From Gammaproteobacteria bacterium (lineage in GTDB: Bacteria; Pseudomonadota; Gammaproteobacteria; Acidiferrobacterales; SZUA-150), in assembly GCA_029880545.1 (NCBI GenBank), contig JAOUOD010000006.1, forward strand, positions 1 through 64,000: a stretch of 64,000 bases of DNA, given 5' to 3'. This document shows positions 35,181 to 44,577 of the stretch, piece by piece; within the stretch, counting starts at the first letter, position 1, and the number at the start of each line of letters is the position of its first letter. The notes beneath the pieces are model-generated. The model had not been told where the DNA came from. It ran no database searches and was given only the letters and a program-made list of their open reading frames with translations. The position numbers and the translations under genes were made by a program.

Positions 35181-36182
35181 ATGACCACAGAACATCCATT
35201 TGCACAATTCGTACGCATACTCGGCAAGGGCCGAACCGGTTCCCGCGACTTTACCGAACAGGAAGCCGAAGAAGTCATGCGCATGATCCTGGCCAATGAG
35301 ATCACTGCCGAACAGCTTGGAGCAGTACTGATGCTGTTGCGCGTCAAGGAAGAAACGCCAGCCGAAATTGCCGGCTTCGTTCGTGCCATCAAGAAGTCCT
35401 TTGAACTACCGTCAGATCGACCTGCTGTTGATGTTGACTGGTCATCCTATGCCGGCAAGCGTCGGCACCTGCCCTGGTACATATTGTCAGCACTGTTGCT
35501 GGCACAAAACGGTATTACCGTTTTCATGCACGGCGCCAGTGGCCATACTGCCGGCAGAATCTACACCCGTGATGTGCTGGCGCTGCTCGGCTTGCCCGCT
35601 GCCCGATCATTTGCGGAAGCCTGTGATCAACTGACAAAAAATCACTTCAGCTACATGGACCTGGAGCACATGAGCCCCCGACTGCACCAGATCATCGAGC
35701 TGCGCCCTGTTCTTGGCCTGCGCTCACCGGTTCATACTGTTGCCCGGCTGATAAATCCCATGGATGCCACCCATGTTATCACCGCTATCCATCACCCCGG
35801 CTATCACCCGACCCACCAGGAGTCCTCGCGCCTGCTTGGTCATGCCCATGCCGCGGTGGTCAAGGGCGAAGGCGGTGAAATCGAACGCAACCCCGATATG
35901 GAAACACTGGTCAAAACACTGCATGGCGACACCATGGAAGATGAGCTCTGGCCGGCCATGTTCAAGAAGCGTCACGTCAAACCGGCTGAGCTGAACCCCG
36001 CCTCTCTTGCCGCCGTCTGGCGCGGTGAATACGAGGACGAATACGGGGAAGCCGCAATCATCGGCACCGCTGCCATTGTTCTGAAAACCATGGGACGCAC
36101 AGCCACCATGGAGGCAGCCGAAGCACTGGCCAGTGAAATGTGGCAGTTACGTCCAAAAGAAACACTCGCGGCTGTCGCCTGA
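35181..36182 (+). CDS. TrpD2/YbiB-like glycosyltransferase-family protein
   Basis: 333 residues. Related to anthranilate phosphoribosyltransferase: an N-terminal helical domain (LTEQEAEEVMRMIL-like) and a nucleoside-phosphorylase fold with MHGASGHTAGRIYT and GEGGEIERNPD. In YbiB/TrpD2 proteins the substrate loop differs from TrpD, and nucleic-acid binding has been reported. Its location between dsrP and dsrN is the point of interest; a link to sulfur oxidation is only inferred. Confidence 0.85.
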   Translation: MTTEHPFAQFVRILGKGRTGSRDFTEQEAEEVMRMILANEITAEQLGAVLMLLRVKEETPAEIAGFVRAIKKSFELPSDRPAVDVDWSSYAGKRRHLPWYILSALLLAQNGITVFMHGASGHTAGRIYTRDVLALLGLPAARSFAEACDQLTKNHFSYMDLEHMSPRLHQIIELRPVLGLRSPVHTVARLINPMDATHVITAIHHPGYHPTHQESSRLLGHAHAAVVKGEGGEIERNPDMETLVKTLHGDTMEDELWPAMFKKRHVKPAELNPASLAAVWRGEYEDEYGEAAIIGTAAIVLKTMGRTATMEAAEALASEMWQLRPKETLAAVA

Positions 36183-36208
36183 CCCGGGACATCAAAGGAC
36201 TCAATGCC

Positions 36209-37609
36209 ATGGCTCATGTTTACATTTCCGCGGCACATAAATCTTCGGGCAAGACAACAGTCAGCCTGGGTATTGCCGCGGCCCTGAGTCAACGTGGTAT
36301 CGGTGTTCAGCCGTACAAAAAAGGGCCGGACTACATTGACCCCATTTGGCTGAAAACAGCCAGTGGTCGTAACTGCTATAACCTCGACTTCAACACCCAG
36401 ACACACGATGAGATTCTACGCTGCTTCGCAGACCATCTTGGTGACAGCGATCTTGCCCTGATCGAAGGCAACAAGGGACTTCACGATGGCATGGATCGAG
36501 ACGGCGCTGACAGCAATGCGGCGATGGCCAGGCTTTTAAGCGCCCCGGTGGTACTGGTACTGGATTGCCAGGGTATTACCCGGAACGCGGCGCCGGTTCT
36601 GCTTGGACTGCAGATGTTTGACCGGGGCGTCACTATTGCCGGCGTCATTCTCAACAAGACCGCGGGTGAGCGCCACGAATCCAAGTTGCGGTCAGTTATC
36701 GAACATTATACCGATATCCCTATTCTCGGTACGATAGGTCGACATTCCGACCTGCACATTGACGAACGCCACCTGGGATTGATGCCGAGCAATGAAACCG
36801 ACCAGGCGTCCCGGATTATTGACAATATTGCCCGTCATGTCACAGACCAGGTGGACCTGGATCGCTTTCTTGCATTGGCGGGTAACAGCCACCCATCAAC
36901 AAAAGCGATCACGCCTGCTGCACCTGGAAAAGCGTTCCGCCTCGGTATCGCCCGTGATGCAGCGTTCGGGTTTTATTATCCGGATGACCTGGAAGCATTC
37001 GAGCAAAACGGTGCGGAACTGGTTTTTTTTGATACTTTGCATGACTCAACGCTGCCCAATGTAGACGCACTGTTTATCGGTGGCGGTTTTCCGGAAACCT
37101 GCATGACACAACTTGAACAGAATACAGGCATGCGCCAGTCAATTCGCCGGGCACTGGAAGCCGGCATGCCCGCCTATGCTGAATGCGGCGGGCTAATGTA
37201 CTTGTCCCGCTCCCTCGCCTGGCGCGGCCATCAGGCGAATATGGTCGGCGCTATCCCGGCCGATGCCGTCATGCACGAGCGGCCACAGGGACGCGGTTAC
37301 TGCCATTACCAGGTGTCCGCTGATCACCCCTGGTTCACGCCCAATCACGTACAAGAAAACCTGATTCATGCCCACGAGTTTCATTACTCCAGCCTGGAGA
37401 ATCTGCCCGACGACAGTACCTATGCATATACTATACACAGGGGCACTGGTATTCAGAATCGACGTGACGGCGTTGTCATTCATAACCTGATGGCCACGTA
37501 TGTACACCAACGGCAAACCCGGCAGCACGCATGGGTAGATGCTTTTTGTGCATTTGTACGACAACACGTTACCTCCAGAAACGAACAATCGACCACAGCA
37601 AGGAATTAA
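36209..37609 (+). CDS. dsrN: DsrN, siroheme amidase (CbiA/CobB family)
   Basis: 466 residues from the ATG at 36209 (AAAGGA upstream; an earlier GTG would overlap the previous gene). P-loop SSGKTTVSLG near the N-terminus, and a C-terminal class I glutamine amidotransferase domain with the nucleophile in YAECGGLMYL. Known: DsrN amidates siroheme to the form used by DsrAB. Overall it resembles cobyrinate a,c-diamide synthase, but the dsr context favours DsrN. Confidence 0.95.
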   Translation: MAHVYISAAHKSSGKTTVSLGIAAALSQRGIGVQPYKKGPDYIDPIWLKTASGRNCYNLDFNTQTHDEILRCFADHLGDSDLALIEGNKGLHDGMDRDGADSNAAMARLLSAPVVLVLDCQGITRNAAPVLLGLQMFDRGVTIAGVILNKTAGERHESKLRSVIEHYTDIPILGTIGRHSDLHIDERHLGLMPSNETDQASRIIDNIARHVTDQVDLDRFLALAGNSHPSTKAITPAAPGKAFRLGIARDAAFGFYYPDDLEAFEQNGAELVFFDTLHDSTLPNVDALFIGGGFPETCMTQLEQNTGMRQSIRRALEAGMPAYAECGGLMYLSRSLAWRGHQANMVGAIPADAVMHERPQGRGYCHYQVSADHPWFTPNHVQENLIHAHEFHYSSLENLPDDSTYAYTIHRGTGIQNRRDGVVIHNLMATYVHQRQTRQHAWVDAFCAFVRQHVTSRNEQSTTARN

Positions 37610-37610
37610 C

Positions 37611-37943
37611 ATGATTACAGTAACCGACGCCGCAGCCAGGCAGATTGAAATTGCAGCCAGTGATGACGGAATGAAAGATCTGGCGCTGCGGGTTGCCGTG
37701 CGCCAGGATGACACCGGTTCGCTTGAATATGGAATCGGCTTCGACGAGATTCGAGATGACGATATCAAGTTCAGGGCCGGTAATGTTACACTGGTAATAG
37801 CCCCGGCGTTCAGGGAAGTGCTGAGCGACATGACGATCGATTACGCCGAAATTGAGCCTGGAAAGTTTCATTTCATTTTTATTAACCCCAACGATCCCAA
37901 CCATGTGGCTCCTGGTTCGGACCGGGATAATCTCGACAGCTAG
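37611..37943 (+). CDS. dsrR: DsrR, cysteine-free A-type scaffold-like protein
   Basis: 110 residues. IscA/HesB-like fold (MITVTDAAARQIEIAA; LALRVAVRQDDTG; GNVTLVIAPAF) but with no cysteine, as known for DsrR, which affects DsrEFH levels rather than binding clusters. It begins 1 bp after the dsrN stop, with AAGGAA inside the end of dsrN. Confidence 0.93.
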   Translation: MITVTDAAARQIEIAASDDGMKDLALRVAVRQDDTGSLEYGIGFDEIRDDDIKFRAGNVTLVIAPAFREVLSDMTIDYAEIEPGKFHFIFINPNDPNHVAPGSDRDNLDS

Positions 37944-37948
37944 ATTGC

Positions 37949-39589
37949 ATGAACCAGTTCAACCGTAAACCGGAATCGATACAGGGCGACAGGGCCGGTA
38001 ACGCCGCGTCGACGCGCATTCCGTCCGGTTTATGGCTCCCGGCAACAGGTCTTACCGTCATGTTGTTGCTTGCCACCATTGGCAGCGCAATAGGCGCCAT
38101 ATTTCCCGATTATGCTGCTACTGTATTCCGGGTACAGTTTGGCCTGTTTGTTGGCACCATTCCGTTTGCAGTTTTGCTGTTTATCCGCATGCGCCAGAAT
38201 GTCACCATACCACTGAAACGACTAAAGCAATGGTCAAGACAGGTACGCGCCGGTGATCTGTATACCCCTATTCCATTACCGCCACGTGGCAGGCTTCGCC
38301 AGGTGATATCCGATATCAATACTCTGACAGATGAACTTCACAGCCTGACAGATGAAATGGATACCAAGGTTCGCGCACAAACCGAACACATTGCCTCCAA
38401 GTCACGCTCACTGGAGATTCTGTACGATATTGCCACTGACCTGAGTACGGCACGCAATCTTGATGAATTGCTGGAACAGTTTCTGGATACGCTGATGGTT
38501 CTGGTCGATGCCCGCGCCGCCAGCGTGCGCATGACAACAGAAAATGGCCAGACTCAACTCGTTGCCAGCCGGGGATTAAGCACCGAAATAGTCAAGGCCG
38601 AACTCCGTGTGGACGTGAACCGGTGCCTGTGCGGTGAGATAGCCCAATTCGGCGGACTCGGTATACAGCAAGGCCTCAAATCCTGCGACAAGCATCTTGA
38701 CTGCGGCCCGATGCTGGATGATTGCAGCGAACTCATTGTTGTACCGCTGCAGTACCGAGACAAGATACTCGGTGTATACAACCTGTTCCTTGATCGTCCC
38801 AGTGCCGAGCTGGGCAAGGATGTTCGTGACCTGCTGAACAGTATCGGCAAGCATCTCGGGCTTGCGGTCGCCAAGGCGCGGCTCGACGACAATGAGCGTC
38901 GCCTTGCCATCATGGAAGAACGCAATATGATCGGCAATGAACTTCACGATTCACTGGCACAGACGCTTGTCAGCATGCGACTGCAAATCAAGATGCTAGG
39001 GGAAACATTATTCCGGAAAGATGTGCGCAGCGCCCAGAATGAAGTGCGCCAGTTGCGCAGCGCCATTGAGGAAGCACACGACAGCCTGCGGGAACTGCTG
39101 ACCAATTTCAAATCACGCATGGACGAACGCGGATTGCTGCCGGCAGTTGAAGACCTGGTTATTCGCTTCAAGTCAGAAACCGGCGTCGCCGTTTTCCTGC
39201 AAAATGACCTGATCGATACCAATTTCAGCCCAACCCAGGAGGTCCAGGTCTTCCGCATTATACAGGAGTCCCTGGCCAATATCCGGAAACACAGCAACGC
39301 CTGCAATGTCCGAATTCTTCTGTTCAACAGCGATCGGGAGCACTTTGATGTCTTGATCGAAGATGATGGCCTGGGCATGGATCGGGACAGCAGCTCCCCT
39401 CGCCGACCGGGGGAACAAATCGGTTTGAGTATAATGCGCGAGCGCGCCAATCGCCTGCATGGTACGCTCAGCATTGAAAGCGAGACGGGCGAAGGCACGC
39501 GGGTGCATCTTGTCTGCCCGTTACACAGCCAGGATCCCCCGATAGTTACCCGCCAGGAACCGGAACCCGATGCGCGTATTGCTAATTGA
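37949..39589 (+). CDS. NarX-like sensor histidine kinase with cysteine-rich GAF domain
   Basis: 546 residues. Two TM segments (about 27-52 and 63-80) with only a short periplasmic loop, a HAMP-like linker (about 80-135), a GAF domain (about 155-305), a HisKA_3 phosphoacceptor at H333 (ELHDSLAQTL) and an HATPase with DDGLGM. The GAF holds C226, C228, C246, C252 and C259, a possible metal or [Fe-S] or redox site. It starts 5 bp after dsrR and overlaps its regulator gene by 20 bp, so it is probably cotranscribed with the end of dsr. The signal is unknown. Confidence 0.92.
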   Translation: MNQFNRKPESIQGDRAGNAASTRIPSGLWLPATGLTVMLLLATIGSAIGAIFPDYAATVFRVQFGLFVGTIPFAVLLFIRMRQNVTIPLKRLKQWSRQVRAGDLYTPIPLPPRGRLRQVISDINTLTDELHSLTDEMDTKVRAQTEHIASKSRSLEILYDIATDLSTARNLDELLEQFLDTLMVLVDARAASVRMTTENGQTQLVASRGLSTEIVKAELRVDVNRCLCGEIAQFGGLGIQQGLKSCDKHLDCGPMLDDCSELIVVPLQYRDKILGVYNLFLDRPSAELGKDVRDLLNSIGKHLGLAVAKARLDDNERRLAIMEERNMIGNELHDSLAQTLVSMRLQIKMLGETLFRKDVRSAQNEVRQLRSAIEEAHDSLRELLTNFKSRMDERGLLPAVEDLVIRFKSETGVAVFLQNDLIDTNFSPTQEVQVFRIIQESLANIRKHSNACNVRILLFNSDREHFDVLIEDDGLGMDRDSSSPRRPGEQIGLSIMRERANRLHGTLSIESETGEGTRVHLVCPLHSQDPPIVTRQEPEPDARIAN

Positions 39590-40229
39590 CGATCATTCAC
39601 TGGTTCGCAAGGGCCTGGAAGTCATGCTCCAGAGTCGTGGCGTCGAAATCGCCGCGTCCGTTGATTCCGGCCACGAAGGAATCGAAAAAGCCCGGCAGCT
39701 CAACCCCGATATTATCCTGCTCGATGTGCAAATGCCGGAAATGAATGGCCTGGAGACTCTTGCACGGCTTCGCAAGGAAGGCATCGATATCCCGGTGCTC
39801 ATGCTCACCATGAGTCGTGATGAGTCCGATCTCCAGGGCGCATTGCGTAACGGCGCCCAGGGTTACCTGCTGAAAGATATGGAGCCGGAAGACCTGGTGC
39901 CAGCACTCAAGTCGGCACTAAATGGCGACAATGTTGTTGCCAAGGAGCTGATTGGATCGTTGACCCGTATTGTTCAGGGCAAGACTGATGCTGACGACGC
40001 GCGGAAACCGGTAACACCGGTTTCCGACCTGACACCGCGAGAGCATGAGATTCTTTGTCATATTGCCGAAGGACAGAGCAACAAGGTCATTGCCCGGTCA
40101 CTGGATATCACCGACGGCACAGTCAAGCTGCATGTTAAATCCATACTGCGCAAGCTTGGTGTGCACTCACGCGTAGAAGCTGCGGTCATTGCTGTTGAAA
40201 ACGGCCTTGGCAGAAAGAAGATCCGCTAA
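39570..40229 (+). CDS. NarL/FixJ-type response regulator
   Basis: 219 residues. Receiver domain with phosphoacceptor D52 (ILLDVQMPEM), acid pair D7-D8 and K at the end of strand 5 (YLLKDMEPEDL). A LuxR-type HTH (DLTPREHEILCHIAEGQSN...VKLHVKSILRKL) is C-terminal. It overlaps the kinase gene by 20 bp, so the two form a pair. The target is not shown by sequence; the dsr promoter is the obvious candidate (inference). Confidence 0.95.
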   Translation: MRVLLIDDHSLVRKGLEVMLQSRGVEIAASVDSGHEGIEKARQLNPDIILLDVQMPEMNGLETLARLRKEGIDIPVLMLTMSRDESDLQGALRNGAQGYLLKDMEPEDLVPALKSALNGDNVVAKELIGSLTRIVQGKTDADDARKPVTPVSDLTPREHEILCHIAEGQSNKVIARSLDITDGTVKLHVKSILRKLGVHSRVEAAVIAVENGLGRKKIR

Positions 40230-40275
40230 GCCACCTGGATGCTCAAGCAGTCCCGCTATCGGCCACGTGAGATGA

Positions 40276-41676
40276 TTACTGCACCATCTGCTCCGGATGG
40301 AACCAGTTTAGCTTGTCTCGCAGCTTCACGACTTCACCAACAATGATCAGCGTGGGTGCCTGAATCTCCTCATCCTTGACCACATCATGCATGGTTGCCA
40401 GGGTGCCGGTGTACACGCGCTGATGGCGGGTTGTACCTTGTTGTACAAGTGCAATAGGTGTATCAGCTGACAAGCCGTGTTCTACCAGTTCGCGACACAG
40501 CGGTTCCAGCGCCACCAACCCCATGTAGATCACGATTGTCTGGTTGGGTTTGACCAGCCCTTCCCAGTTCAGGTTCACCGAACCATCCTTTAGATGGCCG
40601 GTAACAAAGGATACCGATTGCGAATAGTCGCGATGAGTTAATGGTATGCCTGCATAGGATGCACAACCGGAAGCTGCAGTAATGCCCGGCACCACCTGGA
40701 ACGGGATGCCTTCCTCCATCAGTAACTCAATCTCTTCGCCGCCGCGACCAAAAATAAATGGATCACCGCCCTTGAGACGACATACGCGCCGCCCCTCCTT
40801 GGCCAGTTTCACCAGCAGCTTGTTGATGTCACCCTGCGGAATGGCGTGGTTGGCGCGCTCTTTGCCAGCATAGATTCGATCGGCATCACGGCGCACCTTC
40901 TCCAGCACTTCGGGCGAAACCAGGCGGTCGTAAACCACGACGTCGGCCTGTTGCATCAGGCGCAAGGCGCGGAAGTTGAGCAGATCCGGATCGCCCGGGC
41001 CGCCACCGACCAGGTACACTTCGCCAACACCCTTGCTTTGTCCGCTTTCTTTCGCAAGCTCGGCGGCAAGCATGGTTTCGGCTTCCTCTTCGGCACCGGA
41101 GAGCATGAGCTCCGTCACCGGGCCTTGCAGAATTCTTTCCCAAAAACCGCGGCGTTCGTTGCTGGTCTTGAACTTCGCCTTGACCTTGTCGCGGAAGCGA
41201 CCCGTCAGGCTGGCAAGCCTGCCATACGCTGCCGGAATGGATGATTCGAGCCTGGCCCGAATCAGGCGCGCCAACACCGGTGATGCGCCGCCGGTTGATA
41301 TGGCAACCACCACTGGTGAACGATCAACTATCGAAGGTACAACAAAGCTGCACAGGTCCGGTGTATCCACAACGTTGACCGGGATATTGGCCTCGCGCGC
41401 GGCGGCAGCCACGTGCTCATTGATCGCCCTGTCATTGGTCGCAGCAATAATCAGCATTTGCCGGGCCACGTGAGACGCTTCGAATGCCGACCGTAGATAG
41501 GAGATTTCGCCGTTATCGACACGCGCCTGGACAGCAGCCGTCAATTCCGGTGCAACCACCTGGACCCTGGCACCGGCACTCAGCAACAGGGCGATTTTCC
41601 TGGCCGCCACATCGCCGCCGCCAACCACCAGGCATTCGCGATCTTTCAAATCAACAAATATGGGAAAATAATCCAT
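40276..41676 (-). CDS. cysG: Siroheme synthase (trifunctional)
   Basis: 466 residues. Makes siroheme from uroporphyrinogen III. The N-terminal Met8-like NAD-dependent dehydrogenase/ferrochelatase has [11 protein letters not shown] (about 16-26) and [14 protein letters not shown]. The C-terminal SAM uroporphyrinogen methyltransferase has [23 protein letters not shown] and the [13 protein letters not shown] loop. It converges with the response regulator gene. Siroheme is the DsrAB cofactor, so the neighbourhood makes metabolic sense. Confidence 0.97.
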   Translation of the reverse strand: MDYFPIFVDLKDRECLVVGGGDVAARKIALLLSAGARVQVVAPELTAAVQARVDNGEISYLRSAFEASHVARQMLIIAATNDRAINEHVAAAAREANIPVNVVDTPDLCSFVVPSIVDRSPVVVAISTGGASPVLARLIRARLESSIPAAYGRLASLTGRFRDKVKAKFKTSNERRGFWERILQGPVTELMLSGAEEEAETMLAAELAKESGQSKGVGEVYLVGGGPGDPDLLNFRALRLMQQADVVVYDRLVSPEVLEKVRRDADRIYAGKERANHAIPQGDINKLLVKLAKEGRRVCRLKGGDPFIFGRGGEEIELLMEEGIPFQVVPGITAASGCASYAGIPLTHRDYSQSVSFVTGHLKDGSVNLNWEGLVKPNQTIVIYMGLVALEPLCRELVEHGLSADTPIALVQQGTTRHQRVYTGTLATMHDVVKDEEIQAPTLIIVGEVVKLRDKLNWFHPEQMVQ

Positions 41677-41838
41677 GCAGCACCTTCGAAGAATTCCGGA
41701 TTTTTCTGTAAATACAGGAACTTACGGGAGATTAACCATCAGGCTGAACAGCCCCTCTTGGAATGCTGGGCTAAGCCGGCGGCCACACCCAGAAAATGGA
41801 CACTAAACCGCCCGGGATCAAGACCCGACCAGAATAGA

Positions 41839-41882
41839 CCATATTCATGAACAGGCCTGTAAAGACATGCTCATGAATATGG
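41839..41882. repeat. 12-bp perfect inverted repeat at the 3' end of tRNA-Ser
   Basis: CCATATTCATGA (41839-41850) and TCATGAATATGG (41871-41882) are perfect inverted copies with a 20-base spacer. The right copy overlaps the encoded CCA of tRNA-Ser. There is no T run after it on the minus strand. It could be a 3'-processing or termination hairpin, or the remains of an integration site. Confidence 0.7.
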
Positions 41883-41969
41883 CGGAGGAGCAGGGATTCG
41901 AACCCTGGGAGGGCGTAAACCCTCGCTGGTTTTCAAGACCAGTGCTTTCAACCGCTCAGCCACCCCTCC
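41880..41969 (-). tRNA. tRNA-Ser (anticodon TGA)
   Basis: The minus strand folds as a class II tRNA. Acceptor GGAGGGG pairs with CTCCTCC (one G-U). The D arm is present, the anticodon stem is CTGGT/ACCAG with loop CTTGAAA (anticodon TGA), the long variable arm is GAGGG...CCCTC, and the T arm contains GGTTCGAATCC. CCA is encoded. It reads UCA and, by wobble, other UCN serine codons. Confidence 0.96.
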
Positions 41970-42139
41970 GGATTGACCAAGTCGAACCGGTTCATTGCCG
42001 GCCCGATCTGGAAGCGGCGCCAAGGATACCCGAAGCCATGGCCGCATTCCAGCCCTAAAAAACCCGATATTGCTCTTGTTGACGTTATATCAACAGCCAA
42101 GTAGGCTAGTCGAATTGAACCAATCTATCAGGAGATTTC

Positions 42140-42811
42140 ATGAACCAAAATCCGCAGATTCTGACCCGCTCAGGCGTATCGGCCCTGGAAACCAACAAGG
42201 TGTTACGCAACACCTACATGCTGCTTTCCTTGACCCTGCTTTTCAGCGCACTGACAGCAGCCATTTCCATGATGGTGGTCACTTCGCCCTGGGTACCGCT
42301 TGCTTCCAGCATTGGCGCCCTGGCAATGATCTGGCTGGTTCTGCCGCGTACAGCTAACTCTGGTGCCGGCATCGCGGTTGTGTTTGCCATCACCGGCCTG
42401 CTGGGATTCGGCCTCGGCCCCATTCTGAACAGCTACCTGGCCATGAGTAACGGCTCGCAGGTTGTCGCAACAGCCTTGGGCGGCACTGGTATTATTTTCC
42501 TGGGCCTGTCAGGTTACGTTCTGACCACGCGCAAGGATTTCTCCTTCATGGGCGGCTTCCTGATGGTGGGCTTCTTCGTGGTGCTGCTGGCAGCCGTTGC
42601 CAACATCTTCCTGGCGATCCCGGCGCTGTCATTGGCGATTTCCGCTATCGTCATCATGATCATGAGTGGTTTCATCCTGTATGACACCAGCCGCATTATT
42701 AACGGTGGCGAAACCAACTATGTGCTTGCCACAGTCAGCCTGTACCTGAGCATTTACAATATCTTCATTCACCTGCTGCACCTGTTGGGCGCACTGGGCG
42801 GTGATGACTGA
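42140..42811 (+). CDS. Bax inhibitor-1/YccA family membrane protein
   Basis: 223 residues with seven hydrophobic segments after a short soluble N-terminus. The family signature is at FILYDTSRIINGGETNYVLA near the last helices. BI-1 proteins are inner-membrane proteins; E. coli YccA modulates FtsH proteolysis. CAGGAGA precedes the ATG. A strong terminator follows, so it is a single-gene unit. Confidence 0.94.
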   Translation: MNQNPQILTRSGVSALETNKVLRNTYMLLSLTLLFSALTAAISMMVVTSPWVPLASSIGALAMIWLVLPRTANSGAGIAVVFAITGLLGFGLGPILNSYLAMSNGSQVVATALGGTGIIFLGLSGYVLTTRKDFSFMGGFLMVGFFVVLLAAVANIFLAIPALSLAISAIVIMIMSGFILYDTSRIINGGETNYVLATVSLYLSIYNIFIHLLHLLGALGGDD

Positions 42812-42838
42812 ACGACTTGAGTGCATGCATCAAACTGG

Positions 42839-42864
42839 AAAGCCCCGCGAGGGGCTTTCTTTTT
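42839..42864 (+). terminator. Rho-independent terminator after the BI-1 gene
   Basis: GAAAGCCCC-GCGA-GGGGCTTTC followed by TTTTT is a classic intrinsic terminator, 28 bp after the stop codon. Confidence 0.93.
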
Positions 42865-42879
42865 GCCGGAGATGGTTTT

Positions 42880-43065
42880 ATGGATATGTGGATGAAAATT
42901 GCATCAGCAGTCACCCTGGGCCTGATTGCTGTATTAATATTTCCACGAGCCCAGGCAATGATGAAAAACAGTCCCAAGGCCGAGGCCGGTGACTGGCAGG
43001 CAGTGTTGCTGCCCCTGCTGGCGGTAGCCGGGTTTATTGTCCTGCTTGTGATGATGTTAAAATAG
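42880..43065 (+). CDS. Small membrane protein
   Basis: 61 residues from the ATG at 42880 (GGAG eight bases upstream). Two hydrophobic segments (IASAVTLGLIAVLIFP and VLLPLLAVAGFIVLLVMML) are joined by a charged loop. No family is recognised. It lies 38 bp ahead of a methyltransferase gene, probably in one transcript. Confidence 0.7.
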   Translation: MDMWMKIASAVTLGLIAVLIFPRAQAMMKNSPKAEAGDWQAVLLPLLAVAGFIVLLVMMLK

Positions 43066-43102
43066 ATCGATCTTTGATTTTTTTTCGGAAAGCCTGTAAC
43101 CA

Positions 43103-43705
43103 ATGACTGATTTGTTTGAAGAAAAAGCCAAGGACTGGGACGTAAACGACCGCGTACTGGCTCTGTCCAGGGGCGTTGGTGCAGCCTTGCTCGCCAACGT
43201 AGAGTTCAAACCGGATATGTCAGTCATGGATTTTGGTGCCGGCACCGGCCTGCTCGCTTCCCACGTGGCGCCACGGGTAGCCCAGATTACCGCCGTGGAT
43301 ATCTCTGAGTCGATGCTGGAAAAACTCACAGCCAAGACCGAGTTGCAAGGCAAGGTCAAACCCCTGTGCCGGGATATACTTTCCGATCCTGTTGGTGAGC
43401 GCTATGACGTTATCATTAGTGCCATGGCCATGCATCATATCGAGGATACGGACCGGCTGCTGCGCACTTTTGCATTTCATCTGAAGCCAGGTGGTCGTGT
43501 TGCCCTGGCCGACCTGGACAAGGAAGATGGAACATTCCACCCGGCCGATGTGCAAGGCGTGTTTCATCATGGTTTTGAACGAAACCCGTTGCAACAAAAG
43601 CTGGAAGCAGCTGGCTTTTGTGATGTGGATTTTGTAACCGCCCATACGGTACGGGGTGAAGAAAAGGATTATCCGGTATTCCTGGCAACAGCCAGTCTGA
43701 AATAG
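43103..43705 (+). CDS. Class I SAM-dependent methyltransferase
   Basis: 200 residues. SAM motif I VMDFGAGTGLLASHV (about 35-49), motif II ITAVDISESMLEKL, and motif IV YDVIISAMAMHHIEDTDRLL in the Methyltransf_11/25 style. It resembles UbiE-like enzymes; the substrate is not shown by the sequence. Confidence 0.9.
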   Translation: MTDLFEEKAKDWDVNDRVLALSRGVGAALLANVEFKPDMSVMDFGAGTGLLASHVAPRVAQITAVDISESMLEKLTAKTELQGKVKPLCRDILSDPVGERYDVIISAMAMHHIEDTDRLLRTFAFHLKPGGRVALADLDKEDGTFHPADVQGVFHHGFERNPLQQKLEAAGFCDVDFVTAHTVRGEEKDYPVFLATASLK

Positions 43706-43748
43706 TGGCTTGCCCGCAGCTTCGCAGCATTGGTATTGGTCGGTCAAT

Positions 43749-44276
43749 CTAGAACAGGTATCCCAGCCAATCGATATCACCTCCGGGCCACTGCCTTGGA
43801 CCTGTTTTCATAACAAGCAGATTGTCCAGTTGTTCACAGGCAATACCATAATTCTTATGTTCGTCGATTCTCAACCATGTACATTTCGCCGACACCTGCT
43901 GAAACCCGTTATTTAAATAGACTTTCGGGTTAGCTGCCACGAGCACAATAAACTCCACGTCTTTTTGTTGCGCATAAACCGCAAGCTCATGAAGCATCGA
44001 TGTGCCAATACCCCGGCCACGGAACATTTCCGATACACAGAAATCAATTATCCCGAGCACCTTGCAAACGGATTCGCCAACTCTGCTTACCCGAAAATCA
44101 ATCCCCATATACCCAATCAATTCATCTTCCGCATAGCACAGTATTCGCATATGCGGCAGCTGCTTGTACCATGATCGATCCACCTGGTATCCGGGAAATG
44201 AATTATTGCGAAGCCTGGTAATCGATGAATGTATGGTTTCATTCACGTCTATTTCGGGCACAATAATCAATGGCAC
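43749..44276 (-). CDS. GNAT-family N-acetyltransferase
   Basis: 175 residues. Acetyl-CoA-binding loop RGRGIG within CVSEMFRGRGIGTSMLHEL (about 85-103), and a C-terminal LNNGFQQVS strand-loop. It resembles aminoglycoside 2'-type acetyltransferases in layout, but no substrate can be assigned. Convergent with the methyltransferase gene. Confidence 0.88.
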   Translation of the reverse strand: MPLIIVPEIDVNETIHSSITRLRNNSFPGYQVDRSWYKQLPHMRILCYAEDELIGYMGIDFRVSRVGESVCKVLGIIDFCVSEMFRGRGIGTSMLHELAVYAQQKDVEFIVLVAANPKVYLNNGFQQVSAKCTWLRIDEHKNYGIACEQLDNLLVMKTGPRQWPGGDIDWLGYLF

Positions 44277-44577
44277 GCCCCTTGGCTAATGATATTGCCA
44301 GCTATACGCTCACGCCGATAACCAACTACTCTCCACGGAATGGGGTCCTGTTACCTGGCCAGCCCCGAGTCTCGCCGGGACAATCTTCGATAGCGATGCA
44401 CGCTCGCCTGGTACGGGTGACAAATTGTCTGCACCGCAAGAGATAAAGCTGAACACTATGCGGTTATCCCGGTTGCGACCTCCACCGCCTGAAAATCGGC
44501 CTGCTTGCGGCCTTTGTAATTCACGCCGAGGTAGAAAGTCCGTCTACAACCAGTGTTTGAATGCCATCGGCAAGGCG
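44277..44577. other. Intergenic region, nothing assigned
   Basis: About 300 bp between the GNAT gene and a small minus-strand gene. No ORF with a ribosome-binding site, no RNA fold of a known family and no repeat is seen. It should hold the GNAT promoter. Confidence 0.5.

Noticed and set aside
44277-44577. Possible RNase P-like RNA because of a GAGGTAGAAAGTCCG stretch
   Set aside because: Only this short stretch resembles the conserved core; the rest of the RNA, including its length and stems, is missing.
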